Origin: Coffea arabica
Lineage: Eukaryota; Streptophyta; Magnoliopsida; Gentianales; Rubiaceae
Length of the DNA stretch: 64,000 nucleotides
Assembly: GCF_036785885.1 (NCBI RefSeq)
Contig: NC_092312.1
Location: forward strand, 13,596,001-13,660,000
Reading direction: 5' to 3'
The translations under genes were made by a program, and so were the position numbers. The notes under the pieces are model-generated. The model made no database searches. It worked only from the letters and a program-made list of their open reading frames with translations, and was not told the origin of the DNA. Below, one piece after another: positions 46,775 through 57,291 of the stretch (position 1 is the first letter of the stretch; each line of letters begins with the position of its first letter).

Positions 46775-48453
46775 AAAATTAGGACCTAGCAATGAATAGA
46801 TAAAATTGGCTTTTGGAGTAAGATATCAATGCAATAGATGTACACCAAAACACTCCACAATGCAAATTAAAATGATATTGTATTCACCCGTTTATATCTC
46901 ATCATTTTGTAGCTAATACAAAAAGAATTTCCTAAGGTTTCCTAGCGATTAGGTGATAAGTGTCCTATCTTATTGAAGACAAAGTATTGCAGTTTTATCA
47001 TAACTTATTACTTGAAGGACATTTTTGGCCTCTTTTGACCAAGCAATTTAGCATCTGAGATTAGGGGTAAGTTTTTTTGAAACGTGTTGAACCATCGAAT
47101 AGTGGATTCTATGCTATCTTTATCATATTCTGGCCCTAAACTGTGACGTAGTTAATTCAATCTGGCCAGCTTTAAAGATTGAAGTACCAACTTCACTATT
47201 TCCCTTGTGAAGCGCATATGCATGTTATAAATCAACACAAAGGACATCAGGTTGAACTCCTTGCTTGGGCAAGCCTGTGTACAGGAGAAATTGATGGGTG
47301 AAGTAAATCTCATATTGTTGCCTAACAACAGTTATTTGAGCGTAATATTGCGTCTAAAGTTATGTAATGTAGTCTAGAAATCATAACTTTTCTATCCTAA
47401 GCACTATTATAGTTGTCATTACCATAGCCTTCTGTAGGAAGTTCAATATTTGAAATTTAATAACATTCAAAAGAAGTACATACGAATGGACAAACTTGGA
47501 AGAGTAACTGAGCTTCAAGAGTCAATTACTCTACTTATATTTTTGTAGGAACTAAAGAATAGAAAAGACACATTTTAATTATGTCCAATACACTCGATGA
47601 AACCTTGCAAGCTTTCAAATTTTTCTTGATGAATTCTGATACTATAAATACAATGAGAAAATTCTGAATTTGTTGTAAATGTTCATTATCATGGTAATCA
47701 TCCAATTTTATTCTTTTTTTATAGTATATAATTATATTTTAATTAGTTTTGCTGAAAAATTGGAAATCAATAAAACTTGCTTGGTGCTTTGTGGATAGTT
47801 GATATAATCTACTGTGGTCTTTTTCTAAAAAATTTTTTATGCCCCTTGACTATTTTTAAATTTTTTGCATAAAACTATTTTTATGCAAACACAATAAAAA
47901 AGTATTGCTACTCATTTATCAAGTTCAGGGTTTGAAAATATGCGTATCCACGTTCCATGTAAACTGTCAAACATAAAATGTCCTTGTGTCTTTCTTGCTT
48001 ATGTTGTTTGGTACAATATGAAGACATTCTTGTTCTCACCTTCTTATTAGACTCTTGAATTTTTAGCTTTTATGCATATCATTTTTGAATCTTGACTTCA
48101 TTTTCACTACTAATATTCGATAGGGTTAACTGCTCCATCATACACTAACTTTTTCTGATGATTCTATTTGGTTTTTCAACTTTAAAATTCTTCATTTGAC
48201 TCCTATATATTTCAACACAAATAAATGCAGTATTTCAAACTTTCTGTGGAAAATCAATAGGTTCTCTTCCTGGAATCATTTTCACAGTTTGACCCAAAGC
48301 TTCAACGCAAACGCTAATCTGCCATTAAAATTTTAGCGAAGATTTGAAATTGGCTCTTATGTATGATCTTAGGTAGTTAAAGTAAGCAAAAGTACTTAAA
48401 AATGTGAAGTCATATTAGACAACAGGCATTCATTATGTCTATGACAGCTTGAT

Positions 48454-48503
48454 TATCTCAAGCCTAGATTTATTTTTTTTTTGGTGGGTATCTCATGCCT
48501 AGA
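48454..48503 (-). repeat. Micro-insertion with poly-T between direct repeats
   Basis: tatctcaagcctaga (48454-48468) and tatctcatgcctaga (48489-48503) differ at one base and flank a T run plus ggtggg. On the minus strand this is CCCACC followed by poly-A. Confidence 0.55.
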
Positions 48504-49420
48504 ATAGACTAAATAACAAATTATTGCTCCGATTAGGGGCCAATATACGTCTGAAATAGAATTTGAGGGAGAAAGGTGAAAATCGAGGACAATATGAGTC
48601 ATGATAACTGATGTTAATACTTTAAGTACATGCAGCTTGATTCAATTTGTCAGCTTTTCAATTATTTATATTGTTACATATTCTCTCACAACATGGTAAA
48701 TGATTTGAATTTACTCCTGATTGGAAATGTTTATGCTTGCGTGTGAACAAAATTGTTTGCAGGAGTTAGCAGCAGCCCATCTGAGCTAGGAAACATCAAT
48801 GGATTTTACTGCTTGAAATTTGATTCCTGTCTACAAGCTAGCCATAAACTAGAGCCTAGTTCTTGTCAATGTATACATGCTATAGTTTATAGTTCGAGTG
48901 ATAGTATATGTTAGTTGGACTATATCAGAAGCATGAAATTTGTCTTCGAGTGAAAGAGAATGACTTCTCTCTTTCTGCACTGTATATTAAGTGAAGGTGC
49001 TGTGCTTTAATTGCTGCAAATGAACAATCATGCATATTCCAAATTCTCGTTGTTAACTATGTTTAAGAGATATATTAGATTTCTCAGTTATTGTTCTTAG
49101 GCTTAAAAATTGCACTTTTTTCCCCATTACTAAAGATGCATTGCATGTTTGACTTATATTCGCTCACAAGGGTTTTCTAAAAACACAGGCTTTCTGTTGT
49201 TGAAGACATTATTTATTGTTTATTTTTTTTCTATTCGTGGTCTCTCCTCTCTCTCTGTTTTGGCTGGGAATTGATATTTCATGTTAAAGTAAGATTTACC
49301 GTGGTAAATTGAGAATATTATTCATGACTCTTGAGAATGATAATGTGAGTCAGATCTAGAATATGTGCTTTGATTGGGACGCATGGATTTAGTTGCTTTG
49401 AGACATCGAAAACAAGCCCA

Positions 49421-50222
49421 AGGTTCTTGTTTCATAGTTTTTAGAATATTTCAATTTGGTTAATAAATTAGCACCAAAAAAATTGTTTAATAAATTATGT
49501 TGTTAGGAGTAGTTTCATGTTTGGTATTTTTTTGACTAATTCAAGTGTTTTAAATTACAAATAATTTTTATTGAAATTTGTTAGGAGATTCGTTAGCAAA
49601 AGTTATATGTTAAAAGTGTTTTTTTGTTGAAATTTGTTAGGAGATTTGTTATGTTAAAGTGTTTCTTGTCTGCCCTACAAATAGAGAGTTTATGAATGAA
49701 GAATTTAAGGTCTTTTTTAGTTCTTTAATACGATATTTTATAATAAGCTATTTGTTTGCAGCACTAACTCCCACCCAGTGTTATTTCTTAGTTTGTGCTC
49801 GATCTAAATTCCAACCAAATTGGTATCAAGCGCCAAAACCGAGAACAAACCCACGGTGCTTTGTTTCATAGTTTTTGTTGGAGTAATGCAACTTCTGCTG
49901 CAACCTTCTAACTTTAGAATATGTCAATTTGGTTAATAAATTAAGCTATTAGTTAGTTTTTAGGAGTAGTTCCACGCTCGATATCTTTTGACCAATTCAA
50001 GTATTTTGAATTACAAGGTGTTTTTTGCTGACATTTGTTAGCGAATATTATGTTAAAAGTGTTTATTGTATGCCCTACAAATAGAGAGTTTTCGAACAAA
50101 GAATTTAAGGTTCCTTTCAATCCTGCAATACATGACCTTATCATAAGCCATTTTGTCGCAGCACTAACTTTTAGAGTTATTCTTTAGTTTATGCTCTAAA
50201 TCCCAACAAATTGGTATCAAAT
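49421..50222 (+). mobile_element. TRIM-like element in tandem form
   Basis: Two LTR-like units (49501-49816 and 49958-50208) each begin (t)nttaggagtagtt, carry a TATA-like ccctacaaatagagagttt, and end in ccaac(a/c). Each is followed at once by aaattggtatcaa, which resembles an initiator-tRNA primer site but deviates from tggtatcagag after the first bases. The spacer (49817-49957) also occurs, partly, before the first unit (49421-49490: gtttcatagttttt, caatttggttaataaatta). The order is therefore interior-LTR-interior-LTR-primer site, a tandem array rather than a single element. The first unit has an extra internal duplication around gaaatttgttaggaga. No coding sequence; the 49659-49871 frame is element sequence. 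Confidence 0.6.
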
Positions 50223-51279
50223 TCTAGCGAATTGGTAGCAGCTGCCAACATTTTTGCATTAGTGCTTTCCTTTTGATTTACATGCAATGATGCATGCATC
50301 ATTCAGTCAATCAAATCTCAGCTAGTTCCCTCCGATTTTACTGGTTTCTATCACCAGCAGCTGCTTTCTGTGTGAGCTTCTGTGTTTTTGACCCTTATTT
50401 TTTGACAGATTTATGGTGCATTAATTTCTGAATCTTTTCCTGCATGCTAATTCTCAAAATTTCACAATTTCCTTGGATTTTCTAAAAACTAACTTGAATA
50501 TTGTGAAAGCTTGTATCATGCTGATGCATAATCACACACTTTTCTTAAAGCTGATTTTGTTGCTTAACAACACATGGCATCGGAATCTTGACTTCTTGCT
50601 TTCTTTTACCCATATGCTACTCACTGTTTTAGGGTTCGATCATTTGTGCACAAATTCATGCGGGAGTTTTGTTAACCATCGGCTGGTAGTCTCCATTTGA
50701 CATCAAGAATTCGGAGAGTTGGTTCAAGTGCAGGAGACTTTCTTCCCCTTTTTGAGTACTTGCGAGGTTAACCAATAATAATCATCCAAATATTGAGTGA
50801 TCATTTTGATATTGACACGTTTGAGATCGCCAAATATTCGGAAGTTCTTCTATACAATCCTCTCTTCTTTTTTTTTTTTTTGTAGTATTTTTTATCAGCA
50901 ATAATTAAAAAAAAAAAATTTATCGACTCTAACATCCAAACTTGTCTTCGAACCAGAGTAACCCAAACTATGTAATTATCCGTTGTTAAAGAATGATGGG
51001 TATTCAGCAAACACGGGGAGAAAAAGGTTATTCTGCACTTGGCAATTTCAGTTGGTGAGCTTTAGTTGACTCGCTTACAATACCAGAAATATGCTTCGCC
51101 TCGTTCCTTTTAACGTGATTCCTCACTTCATGTGCAAACTCAAAGACGGAAAATCCTAAAGCTTTTCTTTTAACTCTGATGACATGAAGGGAATAATATA
51201 CTCATTTTGACAGTCTTGTTTTCCTTTTTCATCCGTGTTCCAAATTGTAGTCCACTTAATTGAAAAATATATTTAACCT
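50223..51279. other. Gene-free spacer
   Basis: No recognisable gene. It contains a T run and an A run (50868-50918) that could pair as a weak hairpin. The 50473-50700 and 50801-51010 frames are not supported by any known motif. Confidence 0.45.
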
Positions 51280-51512
51280 TCATTTGGATTGAGGCATCTG
51301 ATGAAGGATTTGAAATTCATCCAAATCGGTCTAGTTGTTTGAATTGTTTAATAGATATTTGGGTTTATGATATATCAATTATTAAAATGTATTTTAAATA
51401 AAAAATAATTTGTAATTTATAACTCTAAATACCTCCTAAATAATATAAACAATTAGAGGGGTTTCAGAGGATTTCAAATCCTTTCTCAAATCCTTCAATC
51501 CAAACTTAACGC
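51280..51512. mobile_element. MITE with long terminal inverted repeats
   Basis: The left end, tttggattgaggcatctg followed by aggatttgaaat, corresponds to the reverse complement of the right end, tttggattgaaggatttg followed by aaggatttgaaat, giving about 34 bases of imperfect inverted repeat. The interior is AT-rich and non-coding. Limits are accurate to a few bases; target duplication unresolved. Confidence 0.6.
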
Positions 51513-52058
51513 CTCCAAAATACCTTTATTTGATATACTTTGTTATCAGTGATATAAGTTACCTTATTCATTAATTGCTTTGATTTATTTTCTTGAATGG
51601 TGCAACTCTCTATCAATATTATTGTTGTAATTAATATAAAAACATAATGATTAGTTATACTAGTAATATTAATGTCAGGATATTTTTAAAAAATAGTAGG
51701 TTAGATTTATTCTTCCAATAAAGTTAACTAAATTTTTTTAAATTATAGACAAAAAAAAAATAAGACCATTGAAGTGAGACGGAGGGAGTAAATGTACATG
51801 TATGCATTAATTTTTGTGTGTGTGCGGGCTTGCGCGCCATACGTGAATATATTTTGTCCATGCGTGTATTTGTGCCAGTTTAGCAACTATAATTGCTTAG
51901 GCTTACAATATTATTTCTGTGTGGCAACTAATTCTCGAGATGAAGCCAAATCCCAATCTCCTAGTAACCACAAAAAGGTTCCAGTCGTGGAAGCTAAAGC
52001 TCCTCAACACCGTTAGAGGTTTCAGTAAGTTTTTGCCAAGAATTTAGAGGCAAACTTG

Positions 52059-52263
52059 GGCCCGTTTGGTAAGTAAGTTTTTTGAGTATTTGTCTAGAAC
52101 TTTACTGTAGCTTACTATAGAAGTTGTAAAAATTTTTTTGAAGTATGTAAATTTTTGAATACTTTGAAAATTTTGAAAATTTTTTAAAATTACTATAGTT
52201 AAAGTTGTTAAAAAAGCTTTGAGCAGACAAACTTGACAAAAAACTTACTTGCCAAACAAGGCC
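52059..52263. mobile_element. Tourist-like MITE with 26-bp ends
   Basis: 205 bases. Left end ggcccgtttggtaagtaag plus a T run, right end (reverse complement) ggccttgtttggcaagtaag plus a T run; only three differences in about 26 bases. Flanked by the trinucleotide ttg on both sides (52056-52058 and 52264-52266). A 3-base duplication and GG-CC-type ends fit PIF/Harbinger-derived MITEs. Confidence 0.75.
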
Positions 52264-52611
52264 TTGGTTCAAAGAAGAAATTCAGCCATGCCTACTCAAG
52301 TGTAAGGATGGAAGTAACAGTCTAATACAATACACGTTTTCTCGAGCAAATGATTCTTCACAATATCTACAAATTTGTTCATTCGAAAGCTTTTCATAAT
52401 TGATTCTTTTTTCTCTCTGGACACGGACACCGAACCAAACGGATGCCTTTGTGTTCGCTAGTAAAATTTTTAGGAAAATTATGAACAAAAATACATGCTA
52501 AGGGATTCAATCCCTTGACCCACACTCAAGGAGAACTTTAAAGTTATGTAGCCAATTACTCTAGGAGTAGTTGATTTTTTCATAATTGATTCGCATGGGG
52601 GGAAACAAAAA

Positions 52612-52632
52612 CAGAGAGAGAGAGAGAGAGAG
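52612..52632. repeat. (GA)n microsatellite
   Basis: Ten GA units directly upstream of the first Helitron's end. Confidence 0.9.
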
Positions 52633-52658
52633 TTGTGGAATGCTCTGAAATATTATAA

Positions 52659-54752
52659 CTAGAGGTACCTCAGTTGTGGCCCCCTAGAACATTATTTGAA
52701 TACATAGTAGCAAATGTTTTAGGTACATAATGAAAATATAGGAGAAAAATGAGTATAAAAATAATTAAAATTTGTTGTGAAAAGAAATTCCATCTATAAA
52801 GTTAACCCCAATTTATTGTGATTTGGAGAAAATTTTTTTAACCAATATTATATGTACATAATGATACCAAAAAAGAAAAGAAAGCAAATCCATTATGAGT
52901 GCATTGTCGGTTTAATAGCAGCATAGTTTTAGTTGTAATTAAATCAAAAGTAGTCATAATGTTTCTAACATTTTAATAATTAGAAAAAATTTAGAAAGCC
53001 ACCAAAATCAATGACAATCTTCAACATCAATAAAAACATACAAACTTGCATATTTTCTTTCTTTTTTGAGAGAAAGAGCGAGTTAATTTATCCATGTAAA
53101 TCATGCTTAATAGCATTACAGACAGATGAGAACATTATCTCACTAAACAGTTCTAGAATACATATAGCAACTTTAAATAAAAAAACATGAATTGCCATGT
53201 TTCTAAAGCTATATATGCAAATTCAAATCCAACAGTTTGTTTGATTGCAAAAATGTCTTCTTAATCAAAATAGAATTTTCTAATAATATTTTTTCGAGTG
53301 ACACTCTAGGCTAAAAGCCTTAATGCTAACTTCCACCACCAAATGCATTCCTTTGACAACTGCAACCGTTTTAGCAAGTCAAATCGACAAAATATTATTA
53401 ACTCCTTCATCCAAATAATAATGATATGTCTAGTTCAACGCCTAGCAATCAGCTCAAATTGTAATTACATTATCTGTCATTATGGACAATAAAAAAGGAC
53501 AAGAGTACAAAGTCATATAGAACCAGTTTATGTAAAAGATTCTAAAATCTAATTTAACACTTCTTTTATTCTCAAGCTATCATTTGCAAAAATTAAAACC
53601 ATGAAAATAAACTGCCTCTCATGGATACAAGCTAGTAATTCAAAATGTTGAATGAAAAAATACAAAATATTATCTTCACATTCTAAATTGTTGGCCCCAA
53701 TAATTATTTTGCCCATCATCCATCTTATGCAGTTTATAAGCACTTTTCACCATTAATAAACTTTATATAAATCAAAATATAATTTCCTATCCATAAATTA
53801 CGAAACTCTGATTAATTTTTAATTTAATAGGCATCATTATTTTCTTCCTAATCATCATTTACCTTGGATCTTCATTTGTCAAATTCTTTCTCCTCTACTA
53901 TAGCACTATCACCCTATTATCAAATACAATTCTAATAAATAAAAGATTAAAATTAGAATGAATATTTATAATGGTGTTATTTATTTTATGAGGGAAAAGT
54001 AGTTAGAATTCTTTCATTGTTAGCCTAAAAATTCTTCATGTAATCACCACCCGTCTTCTTGTCAGCCTTAGGGAATTTTTTTTTTCCAAAAATAAAAAGG
54101 TCAAAAATTAGTTTCAAAATAAATAAAATATAAAAAACTGAAAAAAAAAGATTTTTTTAGATTTGGGGGAAAAATATTCACAACATTAGATGCCTCTTTT
54201 AGGTGGAAAAGAAAGTCAGATAAAGAAGGAAGCGGCGAGAAAAGCAATAAGCAAAGGTTTTTTTTATCAAGATGCAAAAAAATGACAAAAAAATATCAAA
54301 TAATACATACCAAAGAGAGACAATAAAAGTAGAAGATCATGAATCATGATTATTGGACTATGGAAGAAAAGAAATATCAAACCCATTCTTGATCTTCGAT
54401 AATGAAACCATTCATTTAGTTAATTATGGATAAAATGAAAGAAAATGCACCAACTAATTCAATGGAGAAAAAACAGAATAAATGATTAGGATGACGAGAA
54501 AAAAAAAAGAAAAGAAGTACATAGTAGAAACTAAATAAGAAACCTGTAGTGTATATGAGGATTTGTTTAATTGTCTTTAGCCGAAAAAAAAAAAAAAGAA
54601 AGGAAATAAGGTGAACAAAAGAAAAAAAAAGGGGGGGCAAAATGAAAAAAAGAAAAGGAATTGGGCCACATGTCAAAATAAAAGAGATCTACTTGGCAAT
54701 TAATAGAGTTACTACAGTAACTCCACTTTCTTCTTTTCTTCTTATATATATA
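52659..54752 (-). mobile_element. Non-autonomous Helitron-like element 1
   Basis: On the plus strand the left end is A|CTAGAGGTACCTCAG, which on the minus strand is a Helitron-type CTAG 3' terminus. Its terminal hairpin is degraded compared with the adjacent copy. The body is colinear with element 2: ataggagaaaaatgag, gaaattccatctat(a/g)aagttaa, tattgtgatttg, ttagcagcatagt(t/c)ttagttgtaa, tttagaaagccac. Its 5' side (54690-54752) matches the 5' side of element 2 (gagttactacagtaac/ ctatagtaacttgg). It ends exactly where element 2 begins. No Rep/helicase coding sequence. Confidence 0.6.
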
Positions 54753-56338
54753 CTAGAGGTACTTGAGCTGTGCAAAGCACAGCTTTGACCCCCCTAGAAA
54801 TTTAGTCAAACACATAACATCAAATTATTTTGGCACATGATGAATCAATAGAAATATAAGAGAAAATTGGGCCTCAAAACAATTAAAATTAACAAATGTT
54901 ATTTTAACTCTCATTTTTGTTAATCACATTTTCACTATTATTTTTATCATATAGTTTTTATTTATAATAGGAATACAATTAATAAGATATGGAGTATAAA
55001 TAAAATTTCCCTCAAAATTTTTTGTGAAGAGAAATTCCATCTATGAAGTTAATAGCCCTATTTATTGTGATTTGAATAAAGATTTTTGAACTATTATTAT
55101 GATAATACCCAAAAAAGAGAGAAAATCAATACACTACAAGTGCATTGCTGTATTAATTAGCAGCATAGTCTTAGTTGTAACTAAATCAAAAGCAATCATA
55201 ATGCTTCCAGTATTTTAATAATGAAAAAAGTTTAGAAAGCCACTAAGACATGTCACAATCTTCAATTTCAATATAACTTACTCTAAAGTTTCACATTTTT
55301 CTTTCTTTATTTATTTAAATCCCGTTTAAAGGTGACAACATTATCCTGCAGCTCCAGAATATAAATAGCAAGGTTAGATAAAAAAATATGAATTGCTACG
55401 TTTCCAGATCTACATATACAAATTAGAATTGAACCATTTTTTTTATTGCAAAAACATCTTCCTAATCAAAATTGAATTTTCTAACAATTTTTAATTGTGA
55501 CTTCTACCACCAACTACAATTTTTATATGCCAACCCAATTGATACTACAGAACCTGAATAATTAAAAAATAAACAAAAATTAACATTAGTTTAAATATAT
55601 ACAAAATCTTATAGAACACAGAGGTAGAAGAATGCCTAGCTACATTTATCTTGGTGAAAGCATCACATGATATATCTTTTCTCTTTAAAAAACACACAAA
55701 ATTGTCGATAATTACAAAATGTAACCAAAAAACAAAGAAAAAGAAAAAAATGTGAAGTAAGAAATCAAATCGTGGGAGGAGAAATGAAAAGAAAGAATTA
55801 TTGTTTTATTCTTCATAGAAAATGATCATTGGTATAAAATGAATTCTAAGATCTTTTTATATATTTTAATATTTCACCTTTTATCCATGAAAAATACCAA
55901 ATAATAGCATCATCCTATAAATTTAACAAACAAATGCCAGTTGACTATAACATTATGATCGAAGAATAGAGCAAATATGAGAGATTAGACATGAAGAAAA
56001 AAAGGAAGAAAAGAAAATGTAAAATGGGATAAAAAAATAATAAAAACTTATTTTTGTTAAGTAGTTAATCATCTCAACGAAAAAAAAAGAATATGGCAAC
56101 AATTTTAGTTAGATTAGTTTTAAAAAATAAAAAATAACAGCACCTGCCGCAAGAAGAAGAAGAAGCGACACAATTGATTTTCTGAAGGAGAAAAAATATT
56201 TTTATTATTTTGGCCCAATTGAATCAAAAAAGGGAAGGAAAAGTTTCAAGAATCCACTTGTCAAAAATATGTGCAATACATGTGTCAAAAAGATGGGGTG
56301 CTATAGTAACTTGGCTTTTTTCTTATATAATAGGTAGA
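54753..56338 (-). mobile_element. Non-autonomous Helitron element 2
   Basis: Minus-strand 5' end TCTACC..TATTATATAAG (56338 downwards) and 3' end CTAG (54756-54753). Nine bases inside the CTAG is a perfect hairpin, agctgtgc-aaa-gcacagct (54766-54784). It is inserted between A (54752) and T (56339), the Helitron target. A second candidate 5' limit at 56353 arises from a local repeat (aataggtag twice). The body is AT-rich, with no helicase or captured gene recognised. Confidence 0.75.
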
Positions 56339-57291
56339 TAATAGGTAGGTAGATATTAATCACAATAGCCAAATCAACTGTTCATACTTATCAGCTTGTT
56401 GAGTTCAAATTTCTTCTTATATAGTTACGCTTCTGTGGAAAGCATCCTCCAAACTGGATGGCCATTTACCAGAAAAACCACGAATGTTTTTCTGTACATC
56501 GACGAACTGAATGCCCAGTCCCCGGCACCACTCAGATCCATGAAAAGTCCATCTTTTCGCAAGACTTGTTTATACCAGACACCAAATCTTTAGCCCAGCC
56601 CACATCTCCGTGAAGCCGTCTGACACCCAGATTTGCAACAGATCAGCCTGTTGAAGCACAAAGACCTTGCTCATGGCTGGATATTAGTATAACGCAAGGA
56701 ACAAAATGCAAAGAGGCTGCTTCCAAAATTGGATTTAGACCAAGAAAGAGAAGTTTACACCAAAGAAAATGCAAAAGATGGCTACGCATTTAGTCAGCTA
56801 AATTAAATTCGTTTATTGTCTCCTGCCGCAAAAGAGAACAAAATCCATCGATTATAACCCAGTTGCCACCCTATTCTCTGTCAAAGTCTTCTCAACAAGA
56901 TTCACGAAACTTGCAATGTCAACATAATCACTTCAGAAAATAATTACAGAGAGGACAACTATCTCCACTGATGAAAAGCTGAAGCAGTTGAGGGAAATGT
57001 CGACTGGGCCAAACATTATCTTCAATTTGGTTGGCCCCAAGCTAAAGAGCAAAAACTGGATCCTCTCATTCCAATTCATAATGACACGAGAAAAATAAAT
57101 GGATAATACAATAATAGTGACTGCAGTTTAATTAAGTCGTGGAATGGCTGCTGCTGCTGATAATTTACTGATATCCATGATAGTATCACTGCCTAATGTA
57201 CTTCTTCCAAAAATAGCAGTAACCATCTACGCTCTTGAGTAAGCTACAGAGAATTTCACGCGAGATGGCCATTACATCCTCTTCCAAGTAG
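56339..57291 (-). other. 3' flank and probable 3' UTR of the trihelix gene
   Basis: Downstream of the proposed stop codon at 57292. A minus-strand AATAAA lies at 56817-56812, about 475 bases after that stop, and is a plausible polyadenylation signal. The plus-strand frame at 56396-56593 is not recognised and overlaps this region. Confidence 0.4.

Larger units (their letters stand above)
42852..49400. other. Gene-free region downstream of the ALOG gene
   Basis: No coding gene recognised. Items seen: a perfect 9-base hairpin (44715-44743), a SINE-like copy (46077-46170) and two micro-insertions (46716-46774 and 48454-48503). Around 48750-48800 a good splice acceptor (ttgtttgcag) precedes sequence that is less AT-rich than its surroundings and could be a non-coding last exon; nothing ties it to a gene. 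Confidence 0.4.

Noticed and set aside
48750..49000. Possible 3' non-coding exon of the ALOG gene
   Set aside because: A good acceptor sequence exists, but it is 5.9 kb away and nothing in the sequence links it to the gene.
54416..54676. 86-codon Phe-rich minus frame
   Set aside because: Created by A-rich Helitron sequence read on the opposite strand.
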